DNA of 37,664 nt from an uncultured Spiribacter sp. (GTDB lineage: Bacteria; Pseudomonadota; Gammaproteobacteria; Nitrococcales; Nitrococcaceae), in contig CALGDM010000025.1 of assembly GCA_937884605.1 (NCBI GenBank), positions 1 through 37,664 of the forward strand. Direction: 5' to 3'. Every line of letters begins with the position of its first letter. Position 1 is the stretch's first letter. Positions 24,935-32,914 of this stretch are shown here, piece by piece. The notes below the pieces were generated by a model. It did no database searches. It was not told where the DNA came from and worked only from the letters and a program-made list of their open reading frames with translations. Made by a program: the position numbers and the translations under genes.

Positions 24935-25273
24935 TCAGACCAGGCGGCTGCCATTGGGGACGGGCGCATCCGGGGCGCATAACACGATGGCCCCGTCTTC
25001 GCGGTGAAAGCCCGTGACCAGGCATTCGGACATGAACGGGCCGATTTGTTTGGGCGGGAAATTGACCACGGCCATCACCTGTCGTCCAATCAGGCTGTCA
25101 GGGTTGTAGAGGTCGGTGATCTGAGCGCTGGACTTGCGCATCCCGATTGCCGGGCCAAAGTCGATGCGCAGGCGCCACGCCGGGCGGCGCGCCTCGGGAA
25201 ATGCCTCGACGTCCACGACAGTGCCGACACGCAGGTCGACCCGGGTGAAATCCTCGAATTCGATGGTTTCCAT
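24935..25273 (-). CDS. csaA: CsaA-type tRNA-binding domain protein
   Basis: The 112-residue stand-alone OB-fold protein is related to the C-terminal tRNA-binding domain of methionyl-tRNA synthetase. The sequence FTRVDLRVGTVVDVEAFPEARRPAWRLRIDFG, KSSAQITDLYNPDSLIGRQ, AVVNFPPKQIGPFMSECLVTG and PVPNGSRLV follows the CsaA pattern closely. CsaA proteins bind nucleic acid and have been proposed to be chaperones or secretion helpers. The ATG at 25273 is preceded by a weak AGGACCCC site. It is transcribed alone, divergent from a small membrane protein gene 54 bases away. Confidence 0.88.
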   Translation of the reverse strand: METIEFEDFTRVDLRVGTVVDVEAFPEARRPAWRLRIDFGPAIGMRKSSAQITDLYNPDSLIGRQVMAVVNFPPKQIGPFMSECLVTGFHREDGAIVLCAPDAPVPNGSRLV

Positions 25274-25327
25274 GGTGGGGTCCTGAAGTGTGGTGCTGTC
25301 ATTGAATACCGCAATACCAGAGCTGTT

Positions 25328-25558
25328 ATGTCACCCATGATCAACAATCGCAATGTCTGGCTGGGCCTTCTGCTGGGGGTGCTGGGGGCCGTTCGGGTCT
25401 GGGTAATGGCCACAACCGGGACTGCCGCGCTGCCTCACATCCTCGCGGCACTGACGTTGCTGATCCCGCTGGTCATCTTTGGCGTGCTCACCCGCAGTGT
25501 CTGGCCCGCGGCGGTCGGGTTGCTGGTCGTGGTGGTCATCGAGCTGTCGCTGTCGTGA
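25328..25558 (+). CDS. Small membrane protein, unknown function
   Basis: The 76-residue protein has two or three hydrophobic segments (WLGLLLGVLGAVRVWVMA, LPHILAALTLLIPLVIFGVL, AAVGLLVVVVIELSL) and short polar linkers, so it should be an inner-membrane protein. The frame is open much further upstream, but that sequence is antisense to csaA. ATG 25328 or 25337 are the sensible starts, neither with a strong ribosome site. Its TGA overlaps the GTG of the next gene, which supports it as real and coupled. Confidence 0.62.
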   Translation: MSPMINNRNVWLGLLLGVLGAVRVWVMATTGTAALPHILAALTLLIPLVIFGVLTRSVWPAAVGLLVVVVIELSLS

Positions 25559-25932
25559 AGCTCTTTGTCTATGGGCTCCTGCGGCCTGGCTTTGAGGGGG
25601 CGGAGCTGTTGGGCGACGCCCGCACGCTCGGTGCCGCAACCACCCGCGGTTGGCTCTATGAGCTGGGCGGCTACCCGGGGCTGATTGCCGGCGAGGGCAC
25701 CGTCCATGGCATTGTCTGCGAGATTGATGCGGCGCGTCTGCCGGCCATCGATGAGTTTGAAGGGTATGACCCGCGGGATCCGGCCGGTTCCCTCTATCTT
25801 CGCGAAACGCTCACCGCATGGTGCGTTGATACCGGAAAAGCCGTCATCGCCCAGGCCTATCGGTACAACCGGCAAGCGCCTCCCGCCGGATGGATTCCGG
25901 GCGGTGAATACTGCCGCCATTCATTCGCCTGA
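25555..25932 (+). CDS. Gamma-glutamylcyclotransferase-like (AIG2-type) protein
   Basis: The 125-residue protein starts with KLFVYGLLRPGFEGAELL, the YGxL signature of the cyclotransferase-like fold, with GWLYELGGYPGLI and VHGIVCEIDAARLPAIDEFEGYDP; Glu88 or Glu93 region residues could supply the catalytic acid. The family cyclises gamma-glutamyl amines or glutathione-derived peptides, but many members have unknown substrates. The start is the GTG at 25555, overlapping the previous stop in a GTGA arrangement. Confidence 0.78.
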   Translation: MKLFVYGLLRPGFEGAELLGDARTLGAATTRGWLYELGGYPGLIAGEGTVHGIVCEIDAARLPAIDEFEGYDPRDPAGSLYLRETLTAWCVDTGKAVIAQAYRYNRQAPPAGWIPGGEYCRHSFA

Positions 25933-25944
25933 CGGAACCAACCC

Positions 25945-26745
25945 GTGTCCGTGTATGAGCGCCTCAGTGCCGAGGCACAGTCCCTTCGCAGGCAACAGAC
26001 CCAGTGGCTGGCCATGGTGACGCTGCCCGTCGTGGTCGCGGCCTATGGTCTGGCGGACCGCGCCGGGCCGGGGCTGCTCTATGCCGCTCTGGCGATGCTG
26101 ATCACGCCTGCCATCGCGCATGGGGTCTTGCGGCGGGTATCTCAGCGGTATCAGGCGGCATGGCGGCGCGCATCGGTTGTCCGCGCCCGGGTCAAAAGAC
26201 TCGAGCGGGCACTGGCCGCGCGCTTCGACGCGTTCCGACCCCGCCGCAGGGGCGAGTCGTTCAAAAAGGCGTACGGGCTTGCCGGGCGCGATGTCGCGAG
26301 CCTGGAGGAGGCCCTGGCCGTGGGGATGCACCGCGAGGGCCGCGAGGTCTTTGTGACGGCGTTCATGCGCGCAGGCGTCGTCGTGCGGGCAACGGCGTCC
26401 ATCGGGTCGCTGTATCGCTGCCGGCCGGCCGATGATCCAGCCAAGTGGCGCGACCACATCAATCGGCTTGGCTGCGACGAGGTCCGTCAGTACCACAATC
26501 ATCCCGTCCATACCGGCGAGACCGCGCCCTCGGCGGGTGATCTTAAAAGCAGCCGGCAGCTCAGGCAGTTGCTCGGGCGCCACGCGCCGCTCATGCGCTC
26601 GTTCATTATCGTCTGGAACCGCCACGGGGAATGGCGGGTGATCGAGTATGACGATCGGGGCGGTTATTGGCGGCACTTCGCGTTTGATATCGCCCGCGCC
26701 GTTGCCGCCCGGGAGGCGGCCGGCGTCAGGGCGGAAAGGGGCTGA
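25945..26745 (+). CDS. Membrane-anchored JAMM/JAB-like metalloprotease candidate
   Basis: The 266-residue protein has two predicted transmembrane helices (about residues 21-37 and 43-62), a basic amphipathic helix (about 65-95), and a C-terminal domain with the segment EVRQYHNHPVHTGETAPSAGDL. His184, His186, Ser196 and Asp199 reproduce the H-x-H-P...S-x-x-D core of JAMM/JAB zinc isopeptidases and RadC. The loop between is about two residues longer than in RadC. Glu134 in a strand upstream could be the catalytic acid. It is probably anchored in the inner membrane with the domain in the cytoplasm. Substrate unknown. It follows the cyclotransferase-like gene by 12 bases and overlaps the convergent phosphatase by 20 bases. 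Confidence 0.6.
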   Translation: MSVYERLSAEAQSLRRQQTQWLAMVTLPVVVAAYGLADRAGPGLLYAALAMLITPAIAHGVLRRVSQRYQAAWRRASVVRARVKRLERALAARFDAFRPRRRGESFKKAYGLAGRDVASLEEALAVGMHREGREVFVTAFMRAGVVVRATASIGSLYRCRPADDPAKWRDHINRLGCDEVRQYHNHPVHTGETAPSAGDLKSSRQLRQLLGRHAPLMRSFIIVWNRHGEWRVIEYDDRGGYWRHFAFDIARAVAAREAAGVRAERG

Positions 26746-27277
26746 CCACGCTGACCGTGCCGTCGGCTTCGGGGCGCACGATCACCCCCTCGCCGGAGCG
26801 CACGCCCCGCCCGGTCACCGCGCGGACATTGACCTGGTGGGTGACAAGCACGGCGGCTGACCCATTGGCGAGCTCACCAAGCAGCTCCCGCAGATCGGCG
26901 ACAATCTCATCGCGCTGCTCGCGGTTCTGGAAAAAGCTGTTCAGACCGGGGTGGGGCTGCGGTGCGGTGAGGGCCATTTCCTCCGCCGTATGCCGGGACC
27001 GGCACCATTGGCTTGTGTAGACCTTGGCGTCGTCGAGGCCCTCGGCACGCAGGCGCGCGCCAATGGCACGGGCCTGTTCCCGGCCTTGTTCGGAGAGGTT
27101 GCGCTGGGTCGCGCAGTCACCCAGTTCAAAACCCGCGGGATCACCAAAGCCGGGCGCGATGGCATGCCGAAGCAGCAGGACGTGGCCGCCGTTACGCAGG
27201 GCGTCAAAGCCGTCGGCCTCGGCGAGGGCGGCGGTGCCGGGCAACAGCAGCACCAGCAGTGCGATCAGATATTTCAT
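26726..27277 (-). CDS. Exported histidine-phosphatase-family protein
   Basis: The 183-residue protein has a signal peptide (MKYLIALLVLLLPGTAALAEA) and the branch-2-like histidine phosphatase core: LLLRHA with the phospho-accepting His, the arginines of TSQWCRSRHTAEEM, and a second catalytic His in VTHQVNVRAVTG. It is probably periplasmic, acting on a phosphate ester that cannot be predicted. Its end overlaps the convergent JAMM-like gene by 20 bases. Confidence 0.82.
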   Translation of the reverse strand: MKYLIALLVLLLPGTAALAEADGFDALRNGGHVLLLRHAIAPGFGDPAGFELGDCATQRNLSEQGREQARAIGARLRAEGLDDAKVYTSQWCRSRHTAEEMALTAPQPHPGLNSFFQNREQRDEIVADLRELLGELANGSAAVLVTHQVNVRAVTGRGVRSGEGVIVRPEADGTVSVVSPFPP

Positions 27278-27325
27278 GGCCTGATCATGGGGGAGGGGCG
27301 AAACGGCGGCAAGCCGGGTTTGCGC

Positions 27326-27357
27326 AAAAAAAACCGCCGATCAGTGACCGGCGGTTT
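27326..27357 (-). terminator. Rho-independent terminator of the phasin gene
   Basis: Perfect 9-base arms AAACCGCCG and CGGCGGTTT enclose a 9-base loop (27331-27357). On the minus strand the stem is followed by a run of eight T residues (27333 down to 27326). It is the clearest intrinsic terminator in the window and ends the phasin transcript 33 bases after its stop. Confidence 0.88.
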
Positions 27358-27389
27358 CAGGCGCTCCGGACTGGGTCCGGTTGAGCGTT

Positions 27390-27785
27390 TTAGCTGGCCT
27401 TGGTGGCCTTCTTAGCAGCCGAAACAGTCTCCGTGGCGGCCTCCGAGGCGCTCTGGGCGCTGGACTCGACAAGCTTGCGGGCCTCGTTGGCAAAGTCCTG
27501 GTTCAGGGCAACCACCTTTTCGCCGTCGGCCTTGACGCGCTCGCCCAGATCCTTGGCAGCTTCCTGCTGCTTTTCGGCGTACTGCTGAAGCGCGCTGGGG
27601 TCCTTGATGTCCAGCGCGGCGCGGGCCTGCTGCATACCAAGATCAGTGTAGGTGCGCGCCGCTTCCATCTGCGCGTCAATCAGCTTCTGGGTGTAGTCCA
27701 TTGCCAGCTTGGCATAGCTGCGGGTGGGCGCCATGAAAAGGCTCTCGGCCTGCTCGGTGTACTTGGCAAACATATCGTTGTTCAT
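27390..27785 (-). CDS. Phasin family protein
   Basis: The 131-residue helical protein is rich in Ala, Glu, Lys and Gln and has no signal peptide: MNNDMFAKYTEQAESLFMAPTRSYAKLAMDYTQKLIDAQMEAARTY, DLGMQQARAALDIKD, and an Ala/Thr/Lys-rich tail. This is the phasin-2 pattern of proteins coating polyhydroxyalkanoate granules. The GAGGA site favours the ATG at 27785. It is a single-gene transcript with its own promoter and terminator. Two TGC-N3-GCA motifs frame the promoter. No PHA synthase lies in the window. Confidence 0.85.
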   Translation of the reverse strand: MNNDMFAKYTEQAESLFMAPTRSYAKLAMDYTQKLIDAQMEAARTYTDLGMQQARAALDIKDPSALQQYAEKQQEAAKDLGERVKADGEKVVALNQDFANEARKLVESSAQSASEAATETVSAAKKATKAS

Positions 27786-27837
27786 GATGTCGTCCTCATC
27801 GATTGGTTGATTCGGCAAGGCGGTTTGTCCGTCTTGT

Positions 27838-27846
27838 TGCGATGCA
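27838..27846. promoter_or_regulatory. TGC-N3-GCA motif downstream of the phasin -10 box
   Basis: On the minus strand it reads TTGCATCGCAACA. The core resembles the TGC-rich sites described for PhaR-type PHA regulators. It begins right at the -10 box, in a position that would block initiation. Confidence 0.45.
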
Positions 27847-27874
27847 ATATATCAACGTCTCTGATGCAGTGCAA
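27846..27874 (-). promoter_or_regulatory. Sigma-70-type promoter of the phasin gene
   Basis: The minus strand shows -35 TTGCAC (27874-27869), exactly 17 bases of spacer, and -10 TATATT (27851-27846), each near consensus. The leader to the phasin ATG is about 53 bases. Confidence 0.78.
27865..27873. promoter_or_regulatory. TGC-N3-GCA motif overlapping the phasin -35 box
   Basis: On the minus strand it reads TTGCACTGCATCA, sharing TGCA-N-YGCA-N-CA with the second motif 27 bases away. It covers the -35 hexamer, so a bound repressor would exclude polymerase. Confidence 0.45.
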
Positions 27875-27912
27875 CATCTGAATGATCATCCGCGTCGGCC
27901 GGGCCGTTGTCC

Positions 27913-29610
27913 CTATCGCTCGCGGCCGACAACGCCCTCCCGGCGCGGATCGGCCGCGCCCCGAATCGCGCCACTCGGCAGGCGCTCGATGCCATGCAGT
28001 CCGCTGGTCATGGATTCGACTTCGACGGCGTGACCCAACGCCCTGAGACCGGGCGCCAGTGCTTCGGCATCGGTATCGGCTTCCACCTGTGTCTTGCCAT
28101 TGCGGTTGACCCGATTGCCGGCCTGGATCGCCGCTTGAACGTCCTCACCGCGCATCAGCACATCGGCAACGCGCTGGGCCACATACCCAATGATGCGCGT
28201 CCCACCCGGCGAGCCAATGATCAGGCGCGGCTTGTCGTCCGCATCGAGCGCAATCACCGGAGACATGGAGGATAGCGGCCGTTTGCCGGGCTGAACCCGG
28301 TTGGGGTGGGGGCGTCCATCGGCCGCCGCGGGGTCAAATCGAAAGTCCGTCAGCTGATTATTAAGCACAAATCCGCCCACCATCAGCCGCGAGCCGAAGG
28401 GCATCTCAATCGAAGTGGTCATCGACACGGCATTGCCCTGGGCATCGCGCACACTGAAGTGACTGGTGGAATGATTGATGGGCTTTGCACCGCTCATGGC
28501 ACTGTCCGGATCGTCGAGGCCCGGGCGTGCCTGGCCCATGGATTGCGTTGGCGAGATCAATTGAGCTCGCCCGGTCAGATACGGCTCGCTGAGCAGCGTT
28601 TCCACAGGCACATCGACAAAGTCGGCATCGCCGAGGTATTCATTGCGATCCGCAAAGCCAAGGCGCGAGGCCTCGAGCAGTAAATGCGCCCAGGTGAGTG
28701 CGCTCGGATCGTTGACCTCGGTGCTCGCGATCTCCAGCAACCGCAGGATCTGTAAAACGGTCATGCCGCCGCTGCTTGGCAGGGGCATGCCGCAGACAGC
28801 GTGATCGGCGATGGGCCGGCAGATCGGCGTCCGCTCCACGGCCTCGTAAGCCGCCATGTCCTCGCGGGTGAGCGTGCCGCCGTGGGCCTGGACGGCGGTC
28901 ACGATCGAATCGGCAATGGGGCCTTCGTAGAACGCATCCGCGCCCTGATCTGCGATTTGGGTAAAGGTTGCCGCGAGCTCGGGATTGGTCAGTGCTTCGC
29001 CGGCGCTTACAGGCTCGCCATCCGGGAAGAAATACCCCGCCATGGGCTCGAAGGCATCCAGTGGCAGGTCAATGCGCAGCATCTCGGCAAGCCGCGGCGT
29101 CACCACAAAACCCCCTGCGGCCAGCCGGATCGCCGGCTGGAACAGGGTTTCCCAGGGCAGCTCGCCATGCGCCTGGTGGGCCATCTCGAGCATGCGCAGG
29201 GCCCCGGGTACGCCCACTGCCTGCCCGCCGGGGACGGCGTCGAGAAAGTCCATGGGCGTCCCGGCGTCGGTCAGGAAGTGGTCGGTCTCGATGGCCGCCG
29301 GGGCCGTCTCCCGCCCATCGTAGGCCTGGACGCTGGCCGATGCGCTGTCGTAGTGCAGCATGAACGCCCCGCCGCCGATCCCGCTCGACTGCGGTTCCAC
29401 CAGGGTGAGCACGGCCTGTATGGCGATCGCCGCATCCACGGCCGTCCCGCCGGCCTCGAGCATCTCGACCCCGGCCTCGGTGGCCAGCGGATGAGCCGCG
29501 ACAACCATCCCCGATGGCGGGCTTGCAGTGGCCGGTAGCGTTGCCAATCCAAGCAGCAACGCGCATAAGACAATAGAGTCACGGATCAGTGATAAGGGGT
29601 GTGAGGACAT
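27913..29610 (-). CDS. ggt: Gamma-glutamyltransferase
   Basis: The 565-residue exported precursor has a signal peptide (about residues 1-29, LLGLATLPATAS). It shows VVAAHPLATEAGVEMLEAGGTAVDAAIA, GIGGGAFML, the substrate-binding DGRETAP and, in the autoprocessing region, NHSTSHFSV with Thr382 as the nucleophile that becomes the N-terminus of the small subunit. PLPSSGGMT and GSPGGTRIIGYVAQ complete the active site. It hydrolyses or transfers the gamma-glutamyl group of glutathione in the periplasm. The frame is open upstream to 30054, but that part is antisense to the divergent hydrolase gene; ATG 29610 gives the signal peptide. Confidence 0.93.
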   Translation of the reverse strand: MSSHPLSLIRDSIVLCALLLGLATLPATASPPSGMVVAAHPLATEAGVEMLEAGGTAVDAAIAIQAVLTLVEPQSSGIGGGAFMLHYDSASASVQAYDGRETAPAAIETDHFLTDAGTPMDFLDAVPGGQAVGVPGALRMLEMAHQAHGELPWETLFQPAIRLAAGGFVVTPRLAEMLRIDLPLDAFEPMAGYFFPDGEPVSAGEALTNPELAATFTQIADQGADAFYEGPIADSIVTAVQAHGGTLTREDMAAYEAVERTPICRPIADHAVCGMPLPSSGGMTVLQILRLLEIASTEVNDPSALTWAHLLLEASRLGFADRNEYLGDADFVDVPVETLLSEPYLTGRAQLISPTQSMGQARPGLDDPDSAMSGAKPINHSTSHFSVRDAQGNAVSMTTSIEMPFGSRLMVGGFVLNNQLTDFRFDPAAADGRPHPNRVQPGKRPLSSMSPVIALDADDKPRLIIGSPGGTRIIGYVAQRVADVLMRGEDVQAAIQAGNRVNRNGKTQVEADTDAEALAPGLRALGHAVEVESMTSGLHGIERLPSGAIRGAADPRREGVVGRER

Positions 29611-29643
29611 AGGCCCACCATTCAGTCGCCGGATCACGCCACG

Positions 29644-29666
29644 GGGCGGCGCGGTGTGTGCCGCCC
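29644..29666. other. GC-rich hairpin in the ggt/hydrolase divergent region
   Basis: GGGCGGC and GCCGCCC arms enclose a 9-base loop between the divergent starts at 29610 and 29762. In DNA of this composition such hairpins can arise by chance, and no function is assigned. Confidence 0.3.
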
Positions 29667-29761
29667 ACACTCGCCGATCCGGCGGCACAGCGCAACGCGC
29701 GGGGCCCAGGCCCGGGGCATTGACGGGGGAACATGCACGGATCAAAGGCGGTCTTTTGAGC

Positions 29762-30751
29762 ATGGTTTTGCACAATGCGCTCAGGCTCAGGTCGCTGGCA
29801 CGCTCGGTGTCTCGGGCGGTGGTAGCCGTTTGCGGGGTGAGCGTGATTACCGCCTGCGCCGCGGGTCTGGAGGATCGCATGGCCGACGCCGACACGGCAC
29901 CGGAGGGCCGGTTCGTGACGCTGCCGCAGGGGCAGGTCCATGCCATCGTGCGCGGCGAGGGACCGGATCTTGTGATGATCCATGGGGCCAATACCAACGC
30001 GCGGGATTTCAGCTTTGACTTGATCGAGCGCATGGCCGACGAGTTTCGGGTCATCGCTTTTGACCGGCCGGGCTTTGGCTATTCGGATGACCTGGGTGAG
30101 CCGCTGAGTCCCATGGCTCAGGCCGACATTCTTCGCCGCGCGGCCGAGCAGCTTGATGTCGAGAATCCCATTGTGCTGGGTCATTCCTATGGTGGATCCG
30201 TTGCGCTGGCCTGGGCGCTGCAAGCGACGGACGCGGTGGCCGGGATGACGTTACTCGCGCCGGCCTCGCACCCGTGGCCGGGGGAGCTTGGACTCTGGTA
30301 TCAGTTATCGGCCTCCGCGTTTGGCCAGCAGGTGATCCTGCCCGTGGTTTCGCGCCTGGCACCGCGGGCGCTGCTCGATCAGTCACTCAAGCGGGTGTTT
30401 GCGCCCAATCCGGTGCCTGAGGGGTATCTCGATCACCTGGGCGTCGACCTGACGCTGCGCACCCGCCAGCTGCGCATCAACGCCCGGCAGGTGGACAGCC
30501 TCAAGGGCTATCTGAAAGGCATGGCGCCGGACTACTCCGCGCTGGGCATGCCAATCGAGGTCATCCATGGGCGCGAAGACCGCACCGTTGGGCTTGAGTA
30601 TCATGCCGAGCGTCTTGTCGACGACGTTGACTCGGTCAACCTGACCCGCGTCGATGGGATGGGGCATCTGCCGCATCATGCCGACCCCGAACTTGTTGCC
30701 GACACGATCCGCCGGACCGCGCAGCGCGCCGGTGTCCTCGAGCCCGACTAA
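29762..30751 (+). CDS. Alpha/beta hydrolase, exported or lipid-anchored
   Basis: The 329-residue protein has an N-terminal signal-like segment ending in VITAC, a possible lipobox with Cys32. The fold is evident: DLVMIHGANTNARDF (oxyanion), IAFDRPGFGYSD, nucleophile Ser in VLGHSYGGSVALAWAL, GREDRTVG for the acid and GMGHLPHHADPE for the base. It resembles haloalkane dehalogenase/epoxide hydrolase-like hydrolases, but the substrate is not predictable. ATG 29762 is preferred; the open frame upstream lacks conserved sequence. Its stop overlaps the convergent exonuclease stop by four bases. Confidence 0.82.
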   Translation: MVLHNALRLRSLARSVSRAVVAVCGVSVITACAAGLEDRMADADTAPEGRFVTLPQGQVHAIVRGEGPDLVMIHGANTNARDFSFDLIERMADEFRVIAFDRPGFGYSDDLGEPLSPMAQADILRRAAEQLDVENPIVLGHSYGGSVALAWALQATDAVAGMTLLAPASHPWPGELGLWYQLSASAFGQQVILPVVSRLAPRALLDQSLKRVFAPNPVPEGYLDHLGVDLTLRTRQLRINARQVDSLKGYLKGMAPDYSALGMPIEVIHGREDRTVGLEYHAERLVDDVDSVNLTRVDGMGHLPHHADPELVADTIRRTAQRAGVLEPD

Positions 30752-31314
30752 CCGGCCAACGCCGCTTTCAGGGCCGCATCGTGCTGCAGCAGGCGGGCAA
30801 TGTTCAGGGCATCATCAAGGCCGCGATGCAGCGTCCCCTCAAACGCCAGGTCCGCGTGGGCGACGGCGTCGCTCAGTGCCCAGCCGTGGCCGCCATGGAC
30901 GTTTGCAAAGGCGGTTTTGACGTTACGGTGCCGTAGCGGCAAAGGATTCGCTAATTGATGCCGCTCGCAATCGCGATTGAGCTGCTTGCGATCGTAATCA
31001 CCCCAGCTGACCCAGCGGGCGGGTGATACCGGCACATCCAAGCGCAACCAGTCCGAAAGCGCATGGGCCGCGGTGGGGAAGGGATCGGCGCTGTCAACGT
31101 CATGTTGCTCGATGCCGGTGAGCGCCGTGCAAAAGGGCGTCAGCACGGGGTTGAGAACTGGCTTCACAAAGCACTGGAACTGCCCGGCCACCTGATCGTC
31201 AGCGTCCAGCAGCACCGCGCCGATCTCGATAATCTCCATCTCGGCAGCGGGCAGGCGGCCGTGGCTGTCGCAGGTGGCTTCGAAGTCGATGATCAGCAAT
31301 GGGTGATGGGGCAT
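30748..31314 (-). CDS. DEDDh 3'-5' exonuclease (ERI-1/KapD-like)
   Basis: The 188-residue protein has the exonuclease motifs LIIDFEATC (Asp10, Glu12), EIIEIGAVLLD, an ALTGIEQHDVD Exo II-like segment and a terminal HRGLDDALNIARLL carrying the DEDDh His and Asp. It is closest to the stand-alone RNase T-like/ERI-1 group, which trims RNA or DNA 3' ends. The ATG at 31314 immediately precedes the conserved start PHHPLLIIDFEATC; upstream in-frame codons are not conserved. Confidence 0.84.
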   Translation of the reverse strand: MPHHPLLIIDFEATCDSHGRLPAAEMEIIEIGAVLLDADDQVAGQFQCFVKPVLNPVLTPFCTALTGIEQHDVDSADPFPTAAHALSDWLRLDVPVSPARWVSWGDYDRKQLNRDCERHQLANPLPLRHRNVKTAFANVHGGHGWALSDAVAHADLAFEGTLHRGLDDALNIARLLQHDAALKAALAG

Positions 31315-31623
31315 GAGAAAGGGCTTGAGGCTTTTCGATGGGCCCAGTCTATTGCCTGGCGGATGCTGGAGACACTCGCCGGACAAGGTGTCGATCAGTA
31401 CCGCCCTTAAAAACGAACCCGATACTCCTGTGGTGCAGCAGTTCGGCTTGGTCGTTGATGCCCGGTGCCCGGTCTAGGGAACCTGGCGATGCCAGCGACA
31501 CCATCTGACGTCTCCCGCCTGTAGTCTGCAGTCGCAAGGGAGTGCACCGGTGTGCAACGCCGGTCTCGGCCAGGGAAGGCCGCCTCTTTTAGCTGATGGC
31601 GAGGGCAATCGTCGGAGGATCTC
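31315..31623. other. 309-base intergenic region, no gene seen
   Basis: This stretch lies between the exonuclease start (leftward) and the 85-residue protein start (rightward), so it should carry both promoters. Short open frames in it have no ribosome site, family features or consistent neighbours. I found no strong promoter pair, hairpin with T-run or RNA-gene structure. Confidence 0.5.
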
Positions 31624-31881
31624 GTGGGTAACACTAAGCGACAGGGCAAAAGCAATCCGCTGCACTATATCCTCGCGTCGGATCGTATGACGAGGCAGGG
31701 CTACTCCCTGGAAGCGATAAATGCCTACTTGCGTGAGACTCCGTTCGAGGAAATGGTCCAGACCAATCTGGACGCGCTTGAGGCGCGCTTCGCCGCCGAG
31801 GAAGACGCGGAGAGTGAAGAGGCTCAGGATCGGCTGGAGCTCGCCAGGGCCATCATGCGCTCGGCAGCTGGGCTTAAGTAA
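31624..31881 (+). CDS. Small soluble protein, unknown function
   Basis: The 85-residue, largely helical protein starts with a basic, Lys/Asn-rich stretch (GNTKRQGKSNP) and continues with YILASDRMTRQGYSLEAINAYLRE and an acidic segment (AAEEDAESEEAQDRLELA). The GTG at 31624 has a good CGGAGGA ribosome site. No known domain is recognised. It lies 44 bases before the 5'-nucleotidase gene in the same direction. Confidence 0.6.
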   Translation: MGNTKRQGKSNPLHYILASDRMTRQGYSLEAINAYLRETPFEEMVQTNLDALEARFAAEEDAESEEAQDRLELARAIMRSAAGLK

Positions 31882-31925
31882 ACTGCCGCGGCATGCCGTC
31901 AGTCATCCAGAGAGGGTTATACATC

Positions 31926-32900
31926 ATGTCTAAGCCCGAGAAGAAAACGGCAGCGCCGGCCACCGTTGAGCCCATCGAAGACCGCCTTGTGGTGGCGATT
32001 GCTTCCAGTGCCCTGTTCGATCTGCGCGAATCCGACCGGGTCTTTCGCGAGCAGGGCCCGCAGGCCTATCGCGACTATCAGCAGGCGCATCTCCACACAC
32101 CGCTCGGCAAGGGCATTGCGTTCCCGTTTATCCGGCGCTTTCTGGGTTTCAACCAGCGCTTCCCGGCGCAACGCCCGGTCGAGGTGGTACTCCTTTCGCG
32201 TAATTCTGTGGAAACCGGCCAGCGTGTCTTTGAGTCGATTGACCACCATGGGCTCGATATCCGGCGGGCGGCGTTTCTGGAGGGGAATTCTCCATATCCT
32301 TACATTGGCGCGTTCCAGGCGGCGCTGTTCCTGACGGCCAATGAGGCGGATGTCCTGAGCGCTACGGGCGAGGGGTATCCCGCTGGTCTGGTCATGCATT
32401 CCAAGGTAGAGGATGACCTGGACGATGGTGCGCTGCGCGTGGCCTTCGACTTTGATGGCGTCATCGCCGATGACGAATCCGAGAGCATGTTTCAGCAGGG
32501 CCTGGCGGCTTTTGAACAGTACGAGGTGGACCGGGCGCATCAACCCCACCAACCCGGTCCAATGGCGCCGCTCTTTAGAAAGCTCGCGATGCTGCAGCAA
32601 CTCGAGGCTCAGGCCGAGGCGGATGATCCCGGCTATGAGCCCATGCTGCGGACCGCCATCGTTACAGCCAGGGGTGCTCCCACGCATAACCGCCTGGTCA
32701 CCACGCTCAAGAGCTGGGGTGTAAGCGCCAACGAGACCTTTCTGCTCGGCGGCATCGAAAAGCACCGCGTCCTCGAGACGCTGCGGCCGCATATCTTTTT
32801 TGACGACAACTCTCGGCATCTGCAGTCGCCCGCGGGAGATTTACCCATGGTGCATGTGCCGTTCGGGGTGGCGAACCGGGTTAGTCCCGCCGCAGACTAA
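31926..32900 (+). CDS. Cytosolic 5'-nucleotidase (PF06189-like)
   Basis: The 324-residue protein has a conserved N-terminal part (LVVAIASSALFDLRESDRVFREQG, VVLLSRNSVETGQRVFESIDHHGL) and a HAD-like active site, VAFDFDGVIADDESE (Asp175, Asp177), with AIVTARGAPTHNRLV and HIFFDDNSRHL as later motifs. This matches the bacterial relatives of cytosolic 5'-nucleotidase I, which dephosphorylate nucleoside monophosphates. The ATG at 31926 follows AGAGAGGG; a more upstream in-frame codon (31893) is unlikely. Confidence 0.85.
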   Translation: MSKPEKKTAAPATVEPIEDRLVVAIASSALFDLRESDRVFREQGPQAYRDYQQAHLHTPLGKGIAFPFIRRFLGFNQRFPAQRPVEVVLLSRNSVETGQRVFESIDHHGLDIRRAAFLEGNSPYPYIGAFQAALFLTANEADVLSATGEGYPAGLVMHSKVEDDLDDGALRVAFDFDGVIADDESESMFQQGLAAFEQYEVDRAHQPHQPGPMAPLFRKLAMLQQLEAQAEADDPGYEPMLRTAIVTARGAPTHNRLVTTLKSWGVSANETFLLGGIEKHRVLETLRPHIFFDDNSRHLQSPAGDLPMVHVPFGVANRVSPAAD

Positions 32901-32914
32901 AACCCAGTGCTGCG

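Noticed and set aside
25004-25327. Long N-terminal extension of the small membrane protein
   Set aside because: It is antisense to csaA and lacks hydrophobic or conserved character; the start at 25328 gives a compact membrane protein.
29613-30054. N-terminal extension of gamma-glutamyltransferase to 30054
   Set aside because: The extension lies antisense to the divergent hydrolase and would bury the clear signal peptide at 29610.
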